From Deinococcales bacterium (GTDB lineage Bacteria > Deinococcota > Deinococci > Deinococcales > JAAFIG01), in NCBI GenBank assembly GCA_025359505.1, contig JANYHH010000099.1:1-53675 (forward strand): a stretch of 53,675 bases of DNA. Reading direction: 5' to 3'. Shown here piece by piece: positions 41,020 to 49,783 of the stretch. The translations under genes and the position numbers were made by a program. Numbering within the stretch: the stretch's first letter is position 1; every line of letters starts with the position of its first letter. Below the pieces are notes generated by a model, which worked only from the letters and a program-made list of their open reading frames with translations, ran no database searches and was not told where the DNA came from.

Positions 41020-41318
41020 ACACCACACCCGCCAAACGCATCACGATCATCGCCGAGCGCTTGCTCGAGGATCGTCTCGTGCGCGACCTGATTTTGAGCG
41101 GCGCGACGGGTTACACGATCACCGATGCGCGGGGCGCTGGCTCGAGGGGTGTGCGCGTGTCCGAGTGGGAGGGCGGGAACATCCGCTTGGAGACGCTGGT
41201 GTCGCCTGTTGTGGCAGACAAAATTCTCGAGTTGCTCCAGAAAAAATACTTCGAGCATTTCGCGGTGATCGCCACACTGGAAGACGTCGAAGTCGTGCGT
41301 GGGGAAAAATATCTGTGA
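41016..41318 (+). CDS. sbtB: SbtB-type PII-like regulator
   Basis: A 100-residue PII-like protein partnered with SbtA. A ferredoxin-like fold with KRITIIAERLLEDRLVRDLI, GATGYTITDARGAGSRGVR and VSPVVADKILELLQKKYFEHFAVIATLEDVEVVRG is visible. Characterised SbtB proteins bind adenine nucleotides, including cAMP, and control SbtA. This one lacks the C-terminal cysteine-containing loop of cyanobacterial SbtB. Translationally coupled on both sides. Confidence 0.88.
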   Translation: MNTTPAKRITIIAERLLEDRLVRDLILSGATGYTITDARGAGSRGVRVSEWEGGNIRLETLVSPVVADKILELLQKKYFEHFAVIATLEDVEVVRGEKYL

Positions 41319-41890
41319 ACAACATCGCCACGACCGACACGCTCGAGACCGACAAGCTCATCTCGGTTGATGCGCTCAGCGACATTCCGCTCGAGCATCG
41401 CGCCTCACCGATCGGGCGGCTGCTCGAGTACCACAACTTGGGGCGCGAGTTGGAGAGCGTCGAAAAAGCCGAGATCTTGCTGGGCATGTGCATGGACAAC
41501 CGCCACACGTTACGCACGCCGGATAACTTCGCGTTCGTGCTCCGCACCACGGGCGCGAATCTGCGCCACAACGAGTTCAGGGTTGCCTACGCGATTGGCG
41601 TCGGCGGCGTGCGTCACATCGCGCTGATCGCGCATACGCATTGCGGCATGGTGGGCTTATCCAACCGCATGAGTGCGTTCGTGCGCGGCATGGTCGACGC
41701 GGCCGGCTGGGACGAGACGCAGGCCAAAGAGTATTTTTTTCAGTACGCGCCGTTTTTTGAAATCGAAGACGAAATCGAGTTTGTGCGGCTCGAGGTGCAG
41801 CGCTTGCGGGCGCGGTATCCGAAGGTCGGCATCACGCCGCTGCTGTACAAGTTGGAGGACAACCGCTTGTATCTGGTGCGCGAATCCTAG
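41315..41890 (+). CDS. Beta-carbonic anhydrase-like protein
   Basis: A 191-residue protein with the beta-carbonic anhydrase zinc site: Cys and Asp-Arg dyad in CMDNRHTLR, then His and Cys in AHTHCGM. Such enzymes interconvert CO2 and bicarbonate. GTG start overlaps the sbtB stop (GTGA). The sequence between the motifs (LRTTGANLRHNEFRVAYAIGVGGVRHIALI) fits the family; the C-terminal half is divergent. As third gene of sbtA-sbtB-CA it would set the CO2/bicarbonate balance for carboxylases such as AccABCD. Confidence 0.88.
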   Translation: MNNIATTDTLETDKLISVDALSDIPLEHRASPIGRLLEYHNLGRELESVEKAEILLGMCMDNRHTLRTPDNFAFVLRTTGANLRHNEFRVAYAIGVGGVRHIALIAHTHCGMVGLSNRMSAFVRGMVDAAGWDETQAKEYFFQYAPFFEIEDEIEFVRLEVQRLRARYPKVGITPLLYKLEDNRLYLVRES

Positions 41891-41946
41891 CTCGAGCGGG
41901 TCATCCTGACGCTGTTGCAACGCGCAGACCAGCATAATAGAGGGCC

Positions 41947-42873
41947 GTGATTCAGTATTACTCGAGCACCGCCACCAGCTTGGAGCGCTCCCTGACCCTC
42001 GAGCCGCACGCGTGGGTGGATGTGGTGCGTCCCACCGACGAAGAGCGTTACAGCTTGCGCGACCAGCACAATCTACCCCGCGACTTCATGGTTTACGCCC
42101 TCGACCCGGACGAGCGTCCGCGTTTGGAGCGCGAGGGCAGCAGCACCTTGATCGTCGTGCAGGTCTCGCACTGGCTGGGTCACGAGTCAGCAACGCCGTA
42201 TGACACCGTGCCATTGGGGGTGATCCTGACGCCCGCGCACGTCATCACGGTCTGCGGGCACAAGCACACGGTGTTGCTGGATTTGAAGCGCGGCAAGTTC
42301 AAGGTCAGCGATACCAGCGACCAAGCGCGGTTTCTGCTGCATGTGCTGCTCAGAGTCGCGCAGCGTTACCTGCTGGATTTACGGGCGATTGACCGACGCT
42401 TGGATTCTTTGGAGACGCGGCTCTCCAAAAGCACTCAGAACAAAGAACTCCTCGAGCTGATGCGCTTAGAGAAAAGTTTGGTGTATTTTAAGACCGCGCT
42501 ACGCTCCAACCTCGCGCTTTTGGAGCGTTTACGCCGTGAAGACGCGCTCATCGCTGGATGTGTTGGGATGCTCGAGGACGCGCAAGTGGAGACCGCGCAG
42601 GCTTTGGAGATGACCGACATTGCGCTCAGTATTTTAGGCACGACCACCAGCGCGTTTGCGGCCGTGATCGGTAATAACTTGAACGAGGTCGTGCGCGTGC
42701 TGACCGTCGTCACGGTCGCGGTGGCCTTACCGACGTGGATCACGGGTGTTTTTGGCATGAACGTGCCCTTGCCTTGGCAGCAAGAGCCGTGGTCGTTTGC
42801 AGTTGTGATGCTGCTGTGCGTCGCAGCGGTCGTGGGCTTGCTGACTTTTTTGAAGCGGCGCGGCTGGTTGTGA
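41947..42873 (+). CDS. corA: CorA family Mg2+/divalent cation transporter
   Basis: A 308-residue CorA channel subunit. A cytoplasmic alpha/beta domain and long helix (LDSLETRLSKSTQNKELLELMRLEKSLVYF) lead into two C-terminal transmembrane helices with the signature GMN in TGVFGMNVP. Usual length. GTG start at 41947. Metal specificity (Mg, Co, Zn) cannot be told from sequence. Confidence 0.94.
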   Translation: MIQYYSSTATSLERSLTLEPHAWVDVVRPTDEERYSLRDQHNLPRDFMVYALDPDERPRLEREGSSTLIVVQVSHWLGHESATPYDTVPLGVILTPAHVITVCGHKHTVLLDLKRGKFKVSDTSDQARFLLHVLLRVAQRYLLDLRAIDRRLDSLETRLSKSTQNKELLELMRLEKSLVYFKTALRSNLALLERLRREDALIAGCVGMLEDAQVETAQALEMTDIALSILGTTTSAFAAVIGNNLNEVVRVLTVVTVAVALPTWITGVFGMNVPLPWQQEPWSFAVVMLLCVAAVVGLLTFLKRRGWL

Positions 42874-42918
42874 CCCTGAACTTGCAATCCAAAAGAGCTT
42901 CGCAGCTTGCCCCTCGAG

Positions 42919-42934
42919 TACACTGCCACGCATG
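42919..42934 (+). promoter_or_regulatory. Leaderless-type start of the M29 aminopeptidase gene
   Basis: TACACT (42919-42924), seven bases, ATG (42932). No ribosome-binding site. Confidence 0.6.
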
Positions 42935-44161
42935 ACTTTTGAAGACAAACTCGAGGCGCTGGCTAATTTAACTGTGCGGGTCGGCAACAACTTGCAAACG
43001 GGGCAGCGCTTGTACATTCGTGCGCCACTCGAGACAGCCCCATTCGTGCGTTTGGTGGCGCGGGCCGCGTATCAGGCGGGGGCGAAATTCGTCGAGGTTT
43101 TGTGGGCGGACGACGCGTTGATGCGCGAGCGCTTGCGTCACTCGAGCGAGGCGAATCTGACCGAGGTCTCCGAAGTGTATTTCGGCGCTCGTGAGGCAGT
43201 CGTCGCCCAAGGCGACGCTTACTTGAGCATCCTCGCAGATGATCCGGCGGCGCTCGAGGCTGAGGACGGCGAGCGCGTCGGCACGGTCATGCGAGCCATT
43301 GGCGCTCGAGGCAGACCGTCGCTGCAAGCCTTCGGCGCGGGCGCGGTCAATTGGAGCATCGTCGCCAATGCCGTGCCCGCGTGGGCAGAGCGCATTTTCC
43401 CAGACCTCGAGCCAGCGGCCGCACTGGAAAAACTCTGGAACGCGATTTTCACGTGCTCGAGGGTCGATCAGCCCGATCCGATCGCCGCGTGGACAGCGCA
43501 TCTGGACGCGCTCGAGGGGCGGCGCAGTTTGCTCAACACGTTCTCGCTGACCGCCTTAGAGTTCACCGCGCCGGGTACGAATTTGCATGTGGGCTTGCCC
43601 GCGTTGCACCGCTGGGAGGGCGGTTCGGGGCGCACCAAAAGCGGCATCCGCTACGTGCCGAACATCCCCACCGAAGAGGTTTTCACTTGCCCGGATCGCA
43701 ACAATGTCAATGGCACGGCGCGAGCAAGCAAGCCGCTGTCGTACTCCGGCAAAGTCATCGAAGGCATTGAAATGACCTTCGAGGGCGGGCGCGTGACCCA
43801 TGCGAGCGCCACCCGCAACGAAGACGCGCTGCACAAGCTGCTCGAGACTGACGACGGCGCACGCTACTTGGGCGAGGTCGCATTGGTCGCCTCGAGCAGC
43901 CCCGTCGCGCAAACCGGCTTGTTGTTCCAAGAGACGCTGTTCGACGAGAACGCCGCCTGTCACATCGCGCTCGGGCGTGCGTACCAGTTCACCTTGAACG
44001 GCGGTTTGGAGATGGACACGCCAAGCTTCATGGCCGCAGGCGGCAACGACAGCCAAATCCACGTGGATTGGATGATCGGCACGCCCGACATGACCGTCAC
44101 TGGCATCCAAAAAGACGGCTCGAGGGTCGCGCTTTTGGAGGCAGGCGAATGGGTTTTTTGA
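42932..44161 (+). CDS. M29 family metallo-aminopeptidase
   Basis: A 409-residue cytoplasmic aminopeptidase of the thermophilic-type M29 family (AmpS/PepS/aminopeptidase T), about 410 residues normally. Metal-ligand regions are visible in NIPTEEVFTCPDRNNVNGTARASKPL (Glu and following), EGGRVTHASA, LGEVALV (Glu), FDENAACHIALGRAY (Glu, His) and HVDWMIG (His, Asp). Cleaves N-terminal residues from peptides. Followed by a strong terminator. Confidence 0.95.
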   Translation: MTFEDKLEALANLTVRVGNNLQTGQRLYIRAPLETAPFVRLVARAAYQAGAKFVEVLWADDALMRERLRHSSEANLTEVSEVYFGAREAVVAQGDAYLSILADDPAALEAEDGERVGTVMRAIGARGRPSLQAFGAGAVNWSIVANAVPAWAERIFPDLEPAAALEKLWNAIFTCSRVDQPDPIAAWTAHLDALEGRRSLLNTFSLTALEFTAPGTNLHVGLPALHRWEGGSGRTKSGIRYVPNIPTEEVFTCPDRNNVNGTARASKPLSYSGKVIEGIEMTFEGGRVTHASATRNEDALHKLLETDDGARYLGEVALVASSSPVAQTGLLFQETLFDENAACHIALGRAYQFTLNGGLEMDTPSFMAAGGNDSQIHVDWMIGTPDMTVTGIQKDGSRVALLEAGEWVF

Positions 44162-44226
44162 AAGGCAGCGACTGGCTGCTGGCTCTTGGCTGACAGCTTG
44201 ATGCTCGAGCTGTCGAGTTGAAGCAA

Positions 44227-44267
44227 AAGCAGTGCTAACCGAGATTCCTCGAGCAGCACTGCTTTTT
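44227..44267 (+). terminator. Intrinsic terminator after the M29 gene
   Basis: AAGCAGTGCT / AGCACTGCTT stem followed by TTT, 66 bases after the stop. The loop contains CTCGAG. The convergent P5C dehydrogenase gene ends at 44286. Confidence 0.88.
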
Positions 44268-44285
44268 GGCTAGAGGCTAGTAGCT

Positions 44286-45851
44286 TTAAATCTTGCGAGC
44301 AATGCTTTTCATTTGCACGAAATGCAGCAGGTAATCCGGGCCGCCGGCTTTGGAGTCCGTGCCAGACAGGTTAAAGCCGCCGAACGGGTGGCAGCCGACC
44401 ATCGCGCCGGTGATCTTGCGGTTGAGATATAGATTGCCGACGTGCAACTCGCGCTCGGCTCGCTCGAGGCGCTGCGGGTCGCTCGAGAAGATACCGCCCG
44501 TTAAGCCGTAATCGGTGTTGTTGAACACCTGCACGGCTTCTTCAAAATCTTTGACGGGGATCACGGTCAGAATCGGCGCAAAAATCTCATCCTGCGCCAA
44601 TTTCGCGTGCGGTTTGACATCGGCGACGACGGTCGGCTGCACGAAGTAGCCCTCAGTTTCAGGATTGCTCGAGGCGCTGCCGCCAACGGTGACTCTTCCC
44701 TCGGTTGGGGCGATCTCGAGGTAATGCTTTGATTTCTCGAGGCTTTCTTGATTGATGACGGCGTTGACGTATTTGTTGTCGGCGGGATCCCCAACCGTCA
44801 ACGCTTTGACCTTCTGGGTCACCGACTCGAGCACCTGCGCGTACACGCTGTCCACGACGATCAGCCGCGATAGGGCGCTGCATTTTTGCCCCGCGAAGCC
44901 AAACGCGCCCGCCACGGCTGCACTGGCCGCCGCCTCGAGATCGGCGGTCTCATCGATAATCATCGAATCCTTGCCGCCCAGCTCCAAAGTCACGCGCTTG
45001 ATCCACTTCTGCCCAGCGCCCACTTTGGCGGCTTCGGCGTTGATGTGCAATCCCACGCTTTTGCTGCCCGTGAAGCTGATGAAGCGCGTCATTGGGTGCT
45101 TGACCAGCGCGTCGCCGACAACTTCGCCCAGACCGGGCAGATAATTGATGACACCGTGCGGCAGTCCAGCCTCGAGCAAGAGTTCGATGGCTTTGTAGGC
45201 GATCACCGCGCTGTCCTCGGCGGGTTTAACGATCATCGTGTTGCCCGCGACGATCGGGGCGCAGGCTTGCCCTAGAAAAATCGCAAACGGGAAGTTCCAC
45301 GGCGTGATGCTGACGCCCACACCGAGCGGGATGTACTCGGCGCGGTCGTGTTCGCCGGGGAGCTGATAAGTCTGCACGGTTTTTAAGAGCGACAACGCGC
45401 TGCGGGCGTAATACTCCAAAAAATCGACGGCTTCGGCCGTTTCGCCCTCGGCTTCGGCGTAGTTCTTGCCGACTTCCAAGGTCAGCCAAGCGTTGTACTC
45501 GAGTTTGCGCTCGCGGATGATCTGGGCTGCCTTGACCAGCACCGCGACCCGCGTCTCGAGCGATGTGTTCTTCCAGCTTTGAAAAGCAGTCTGGGCGACC
45601 TCGAGCGCCTGCTGTGCGTGAGCGGCTGTCGCGCTCGAGACGCGCCCGATCACCTGCTGCGGGTTGCATGGGTTGACCGACAAAATCGCGTCGGTCAGCA
45701 TGATGTGCTGGTCGCCGATGATGAGCGGGTAATCCCTGCCGAGTTGACCACGGACGTTCTCGAGCGCGGCGCGGTAGGCGGCGTTGTTATCAGCAACGGT
45801 GTAATCGGCGTAGGGTTCGTTGACGTACTCGGGTAGGTTCATCAAATTCAC
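44286..45851 (-). CDS. 1-pyrroline-5-carboxylate dehydrogenase
   Basis: A 521-residue aldehyde dehydrogenase superfamily enzyme oxidising glutamate semialdehyde (P5C) to glutamate, second step of proline degradation. Signatures are [10 protein letters not shown], the NAD-binding FTGSKSVG, the catalytic Glu in [10 protein letters not shown], the catalytic Cys in [12 protein letters not shown] and the C-terminal [23 protein letters not shown] start overlaps the toxin-gene stop. Last gene of the GntR-proDH-TA-P5CDH operon, matching the two-enzyme (unfused) proline pathway of Deinococcus and Thermus. Confidence 0.97.
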   Translation of the reverse strand: MNLMNLPEYVNEPYADYTVADNNAAYRAALENVRGQLGRDYPLIIGDQHIMLTDAILSVNPCNPQQVIGRVSSATAAHAQQALEVAQTAFQSWKNTSLETRVAVLVKAAQIIRERKLEYNAWLTLEVGKNYAEAEGETAEAVDFLEYYARSALSLLKTVQTYQLPGEHDRAEYIPLGVGVSITPWNFPFAIFLGQACAPIVAGNTMIVKPAEDSAVIAYKAIELLLEAGLPHGVINYLPGLGEVVGDALVKHPMTRFISFTGSKSVGLHINAEAAKVGAGQKWIKRVTLELGGKDSMIIDETADLEAAASAAVAGAFGFAGQKCSALSRLIVVDSVYAQVLESVTQKVKALTVGDPADNKYVNAVINQESLEKSKHYLEIAPTEGRVTVGGSASSNPETEGYFVQPTVVADVKPHAKLAQDEIFAPILTVIPVKDFEEAVQVFNNTDYGLTGGIFSSDPQRLERAERELHVGNLYLNRKITGAMVGCHPFGGFNLSGTDSKAGGPDYLLHFVQMKSIARKI

Positions 45852-46138
45852 TCTTGACTTTCTGTGCGGCTTGTCCAGTACAGTGGTTCGCGGCGTTTGT
45901 GGGCGAGCGCGACGAAGCAGACTTCATCGTCGGTGACTTCAAAAATCAGGTGATACGGGTAACGACCCACGGTCGCTTTGCGGGTGCTGCCGATGCCTGT
46001 GAACATCCACGCTTGTGGAAAGTCGCAAACCTCGAGCGTCGCTTGCTCAACAGCGTTCTCGAACGCACTGGCGTCAAGGGCCGACTGACTCGCCTCGAGC
46101 AATTCCTCGATCATCTGCGGGTGATAGCTTCTACGCAC
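45848..46138 (-). CDS. RelE/ParE-type toxin
   Basis: A 96-residue RelE/ParE-superfamily protein. It has the N-terminal YHPQMIEELLEAS helix, the conserved RKATVGRYPYHLIFEVTDDEVCFVALAHKRREPLYW beta-sheet core and C-terminal basic residues. Such toxins either cleave mRNA on the ribosome or inhibit gyrase; which is not clear here. Starts within the antitoxin gene (8-bp overlap) and ends overlapping the P5C dehydrogenase start (GTGA). Confidence 0.88.
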   Translation of the reverse strand: MRRSYHPQMIEELLEASQSALDASAFENAVEQATLEVCDFPQAWMFTGIGSTRKATVGRYPYHLIFEVTDDEVCFVALAHKRREPLYWTSRTESQE

Positions 46139-46346
46139 GCGACGCTCTGATGCGCTGCCAGAACTCCTCGTGCGTCAACGTCTGAACTTGCCCAGATTGC
46201 AGACCCTCGAGCCGCTGCTCAATCTCGAGTTGCCAAGCTGGACTGAGCGGTTCGTCTGGCTCGAGCGAGGATAAAAACTCTTGCAATTCCAAGCGTTCCT
46301 CGAGACTGAGTTGCGAGGCTTGCTGTTTAAGTTCTACTAAACTCAT
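46131..46346 (-). CDS. Addiction module antitoxin (PF09720-type)
   Basis: A 71-residue acidic protein of the putative addiction-module component family: N-terminal ELKQQASQLSLEERLELQEFLSSLE helix, then PAWQLEIEQRLEGLQSG and a C-terminal W-Q-R-I-R tail. These pair with RelE-like toxins, as here with an 8-bp overlap. The location between the two proline-catabolism genes is unusual: its own transcription would have to come from the operon or from a promoter within the 35-bp gap after proDH. Confidence 0.88.
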   Translation of the reverse strand: MSLVELKQQASQLSLEERLELQEFLSSLEPDEPLSPAWQLEIEQRLEGLQSGQVQTLTHEEFWQRIRASRA

Positions 46347-46381
46347 CGGTATATTTTGCTCCTTTTTGAATGAATTTCAAA

Positions 46382-47302
46382 TTATCCTTGCACCATACCC
46401 CGCAGCACGAATAAGGCGTTACTCGGACGCTCCGCGATGCGCCTCGAGAAATACGCGTACCAATCCTTGCCGTAAGGGATGTACGCCCGAACGGTGTAGC
46501 CTTCACTGGCGAGCTGCTTTTGCAGCGCGGTGCGAATGCCGTAGAGAAGCTGGAATTCAAATCTCTCTCGAGGGATATTGTTGCGCTCGGCAAACAGTTT
46601 AATGTCGTCAATGATCGTGTGGTCATGCGAGGCAATCGCGGTGTGCTGACCCTTTTCTAAGCTCTGGTAGACAAGGCGGCGGTATTGCAGGTCAACGGCT
46701 GCTTTGTCGGTGAAGGCGACGCTGGCAGACTCGAGGTACGCGCCTTTGACGATTCGCAGGTTGGGCTTGAGGTCGCTCAGCCCCCCCATGTCGGCTTCGG
46801 TGCGGCGCAGCATAGATTGCAGCACCAAACCAACGTTTTCGAATTCTGTCCTCAACGTGCGAAAAACCTCGAGCGTTTTATCGACGCGGGGGCTGTCTTC
46901 CATGTCGATTCGCACGAAGCAATCCACGTTTTTGGCGGCGCTGAGGATGGCGCGGCCGTTCTCGAGCGCCAGCTCCGGGCTGATGTCCAGTCCCAGTTGC
47001 GAGAGCTTGATCGAGACGTACTTGGGGAAGCTGAGCGTTGCAATTGCCGGAAAAATCTCCAATATTTCGCGGACGCAAGCGTCGCTCTGTTGCCGATTGG
47101 CGACCATCTCGCCGAGCAAATCCAGAATGCCGTGAACACCGTCACGCTCGAGCTGCTGCGTGGCCGTGATGGCGCTTTGCAGGGTCTGACCAGCCACGAA
47201 GCGACTGGCCAGATTCCAGCCTCTGGTCTGCACGAGTTGCTTGATTTGCGTGTTCCCGGCGATGCCGAGCACGGCGTTGCGGTAAAGCTGATCGACGTTC
47301 AT
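46382..47302 (-). CDS. Proline dehydrogenase
   Basis: A 306-residue flavoenzyme, the monofunctional PutA-like proline dehydrogenase known from Thermus and Deinococcus (about 300 residues). Motifs for FAD and proline binding include [51 protein letters not shown] and the C-terminal [21 protein letters not shown]. Oxidises proline to P5C. ATG overlaps the gntR stop by 4 bp. Confidence 0.97.
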   Translation of the reverse strand: MNVDQLYRNAVLGIAGNTQIKQLVQTRGWNLASRFVAGQTLQSAITATQQLERDGVHGILDLLGEMVANRQQSDACVREILEIFPAIATLSFPKYVSIKLSQLGLDISPELALENGRAILSAAKNVDCFVRIDMEDSPRVDKTLEVFRTLRTEFENVGLVLQSMLRRTEADMGGLSDLKPNLRIVKGAYLESASVAFTDKAAVDLQYRRLVYQSLEKGQHTAIASHDHTIIDDIKLFAERNNIPRERFEFQLLYGIRTALQKQLASEGYTVRAYIPYGKDWYAYFSRRIAERPSNALFVLRGMVQG

Positions 47303-47973
47303 CGTGGTGTCCTTTCACTGCTGAGCTGATTGAGAATCAGCGCTCTGAACTCGAGCACGTGCGCTTTGGCGAGATGTTCGGCCGCTGTGGCATCGCGCTT
47401 TGAAATCGCCTCGAGCAAATCGTGATGCGCGGTTCTCGTACTTGGAGACTGGTTGGTGTGCTTGGAGAGCAGTTTGACCCGCGCCACGTTCTCACTCAGG
47501 CTGGTCAGCGTCGCCTTCAGCGTCAGGTTGCCCGAGCCTGCCGCGATCGCGGCGTGAAACTCGAGGTCAGCCGCGATTTGCATCTCAAAGTCGTTGGGGT
47601 CAGCCTGCTCGATTTTGGCGAGGGCAGCTCGCATCGTCTCGAGTTGCGTGGTTGTGCGGTGCGTGGCAGCCAGTCGTGCTGCCAGTCCGTCCAGCACTTC
47701 GCGCACCGCGTAGACATCCTCGACATCGGCGGTGCTGACGGTTTTCACCTTCGCACCGCGATTTGGCATGATCTCGACCAGTCCGGCCTGCGCCAGACGC
47801 TGCACGGCTTCGCGCACGGGCGTGCGGCTGACGCCCAGACGCTGGGCCAGCGCGATTTCCCCCAACCTCGAGCCGCTGGGCAGTTTACCGCTCAGAATCT
47901 CCCCCTTGAGGTGGTCGTAGACCTCGTGCCGGATCAGGCCGGGGCGGGCGAATGGGGCGGCCTTGAGTAACAT
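47299..47973 (-). CDS. GntR/FadR family regulator of proline catabolism
   Basis: A 224-residue GntR regulator with an FCD ligand domain. The winged helix is IRHEVYDHLKGEILSGKLPSGSRL through LGVSRTPVREAVQRLAQAGLVE; the FCD domain's metal/ligand residues occur around LEFHAAIAAGSGN and AHHDLLEAI. It heads the operon and overlaps proDH, so it probably controls proline degradation and itself. TATTCT seven bases before the ATG lies inside a TGTAT-N5-ATACA repeat. Confidence 0.93.
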   Translation of the reverse strand: MLLKAAPFARPGLIRHEVYDHLKGEILSGKLPSGSRLGEIALAQRLGVSRTPVREAVQRLAQAGLVEIMPNRGAKVKTVSTADVEDVYAVREVLDGLAARLAATHRTTTQLETMRAALAKIEQADPNDFEMQIAADLEFHAAIAAGSGNLTLKATLTSLSENVARVKLLSKHTNQSPSTRTAHHDLLEAISKRDATAAEHLAKAHVLEFRALILNQLSSERTPR

Positions 47974-47988
47974 TGTATACAGAATACA
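47974..47988 (-). promoter_or_regulatory. Operator-like repeat overlapping the gntR -10 box
   Basis: TGTAT-ACAGA-ATACA; on the minus strand TATTCT is the -10 and the ATG follows seven bases later. Typical position for autorepression by a GntR protein. Confidence 0.65.
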
Positions 47989-48001
47989 CCATTGCCGGAC
48001 G

Positions 48002-48628
48002 TTACTGCCGCACGTTGGTGGCTCGGGAGATCGTCACTATTCTGACCCGCTTCGCGCCCGCCTCGATCAGCGCATACGTCGCCTCGGTCGCCGTCGCGCC
48101 GCTGGTGTAGACATCATCCAGCAGCAGCAACGAAAGACCCGCGACTGAACCCGTCACGGCAAATGCACCCTTGACGTTTTGCTCGCGCTCAGAGCGGTCA
48201 AGCCGCGCCTGCGTGTACGTCGCCCGCGTGCGTTTTAAGGCGTGCAACACGGGAATTTTTAAGCCTCGAGCCAGATGCGTAGCAATCACCTCGGACTGGT
48301 TGTAACCGCGCACCCGCGCCCGCGACGCGTGAACTGGCAGTGGCACGACCGCGTCCACCAGCCAGCCCAGACCCGTGATGCCAGCCGCGAGTTTAGCGGC
48401 GAGCGGCACGGCGACCTCGCGGTTCTTGCCGAATTTCAGCGCCCTCGCCGCCCGTTCCAGCGCCCCGTGGTAATTGCCCAGATGCAGCAAATCCCCCTCG
48501 AGCGTCGCGTCGGGGATCTGGGACAGGCACGCGCTGCAAATGCCAATTTCGCTTGCGCTTAGATAGGCTGAACACAGCGGGCAACGCGTTGGCAGTAGGG
48601 CATTCAGGGCAACGCGCAGCGGGTTCAT
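48002..48628 (-). CDS. ComF family phosphoribosyltransferase-like protein
   Basis: A 208-residue ComF/GntX-type protein. An N-terminal zinc-finger pair (CPLC-x11-CSAC) is followed by a type I phosphoribosyltransferase fold with RARGYNQSE and the PRPP loop LLLLDDVYTSGATATEA. Family members work in DNA uptake during natural transformation, a trait of Deinococcus; here the gene stands with nudix and membrane genes, with a 4-bp overlap upstream. Confidence 0.92.
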   Translation of the reverse strand: MNPLRVALNALLPTRCPLCSAYLSASEIGICSACLSQIPDATLEGDLLHLGNYHGALERAARALKFGKNREVAVPLAAKLAAGITGLGWLVDAVVPLPVHASRARVRGYNQSEVIATHLARGLKIPVLHALKRTRATYTQARLDRSEREQNVKGAFAVTGSVAGLSLLLLDDVYTSGATATEATYALIEAGAKRVRIVTISRATNVRQ

Positions 48629-49059
48629 CTAAACACGGTCGCCCGACCCTCGAGCGCGTCCGCGACCCGCCCGCGATGCTGTGAGCTGAACGGCTCGGGC
48701 AACGCGTGCGGGTCAAACCAGCCCAGCTCGAGCGATTCGTGATCCATTTGGAGCAATCCGCCAGTGACGCGGCACTCCAAAACATGCGCGATGTAATGCA
48801 GCACGCGCCCGTCAGGGTATTGAAGCGTCGTCTCGAGCGGATCGCTGTAGACGCCGATGTAGCGCGTGATGGCTACGGTCAAGCCCGTCTCCTCCAAGAC
48901 CTCGCGGTGCAGTGCGACGGTGAGCGATTCGCCGATTTCCAGACCGCCGCCGGGCAGGTTCCAATTGCCGTTGTCGCTGCGGCGCTGCAATAAAATTTCG
49001 CCTTCGTGGACGATAAAAGCGTTGATGCTGACCCGCAGTCCAGTCGGCTCACTGTTCAT
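48625..49059 (-). CDS. Nudix hydrolase
   Basis: A 144-residue Nudix enzyme hydrolysing a nucleoside-diphosphate-linked substrate. The full Nudix box GGGLEIGESLTVALHREVLEETGL (G-x5-E-x7-REV-x-EE-x-G) is at residues 37-60. The ATG at 49059 overlaps the upstream gene's stop (ATGA). A longer frame to 49419 lies on top of that gene. Deinococcus genomes carry many Nudix genes; the substrate here is not evident. Confidence 0.94.
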   Translation of the reverse strand: MNSEPTGLRVSINAFIVHEGEILLQRRSDNGNWNLPGGGLEIGESLTVALHREVLEETGLTVAITRYIGVYSDPLETTLQYPDGRVLHYIAHVLECRVTGGLLQMDHESLELGWFDPHALPEPFSSQHRGRVADALEGRATVFR

Positions 49060-49388
49060 CGCTTTTTGAGGATGTCGGGTTTGGGCGGCAGGGCTGGCCC
49101 CTCGCGCAGTTCCTTGGAAACCTGCTGCGTCCAGATGAAGGTCATCACGTACATCGGCACGAACAGCAGCAGTTGCCCGATGCCCGTGGTGAAAAACGCG
49201 ATCTTGTAATTGGCGAGCAGCAATTGCACCGCAATCGTCGCCGCGAACAGCAGCAGTATGCGCGGCATCGTGCGCCCGAGCAAACGAAAATAGCGTTTCC
49301 AATCGAATTTTTGCGGCCCAGTCGATTTCTGGACTGCCTCTTGGTACTGGCGCTTGGCCAGTTTCTCGTCGCGCCGTGTCTTCCCCAT
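49056..49388 (-). CDS. Small membrane protein
   Basis: A 110-residue protein with a strongly basic N-terminal 40 residues (GKTRRDEKLAKRQY), two transmembrane helices (about residues 42-60 and 66-87), and a hydrophilic tail ending in LKKR. Not recognised. TATTGT lies seven bases before the ATG at 49388 (leaderless pattern). First gene of a three-gene operon with nudix and comF, linked by ATGA overlaps. Confidence 0.75.
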   Translation of the reverse strand: MGKTRRDEKLAKRQYQEAVQKSTGPQKFDWKRYFRLLGRTMPRILLLFAATIAVQLLLANYKIAFFTTGIGQLLLFVPMYVMTFIWTQQVSKELREGPALPPKPDILKKR

Positions 49389-49495
49389 ACGGCGCACAAT
49401 AGCAAACTCGGACGGTCACAGAAAACGGCTCGAGTCACAGCGCTCGTCGGCTCGAGATCACCGGTCGGTTCTCGAAGCGTTGGGTAGACTGTTTT

Positions 49496-49783
49496 ATGCA
49501 GCTCGAGTTCAGCGGCGCAATCTGGTTCTGGAAGGGCCCCGCCCCGTGGTACTTCGTGACCGTGCCAGATGCGGAGTATGTGCAGCTCAAAGCCGCCGTC
49601 AGGCTGGTGACGTACGGCTGGGGCATGATTCCCGTGCGGGCGTGGATCGGTGATACCGAGTGGAAAACCTCGCTGTTTCCCAAAGATGGACGCTATATTG
49701 TCCCTGTGAAAACCAGCGTTCGCAAACCGCTGAAACTCGAGGAGGGCGACATTGTGACGCTGCGGCTCGAGTTGAACCTATGA
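49496..49783 (+). CDS. DUF1905 domain protein
   Basis: A 95-residue protein matching DUF1905: FSGAIWFWKGPAPWYFVTVPDAEY, GWGMIPVRAWIGDTEWKTSLFPKDGRYIVPVK and EGDIVTLRLEL. The domain is a small beta barrel of unknown function. TAGACT (49485-49490) stands five bases before the ATG. Its end overlaps the convergent trpF end by 6 bp. Confidence 0.9.
   Translation: MQLEFSGAIWFWKGPAPWYFVTVPDAEYVQLKAAVRLVTYGWGMIPVRAWIGDTEWKTSLFPKDGRYIVPVKTSVRKPLKLEEGDIVTLRLELNL

Noticed and set aside
45848..46346. Mobile element carrying the toxin-antitoxin pair
   Set aside because: No terminal repeats, target duplications or integrase are visible at its borders.
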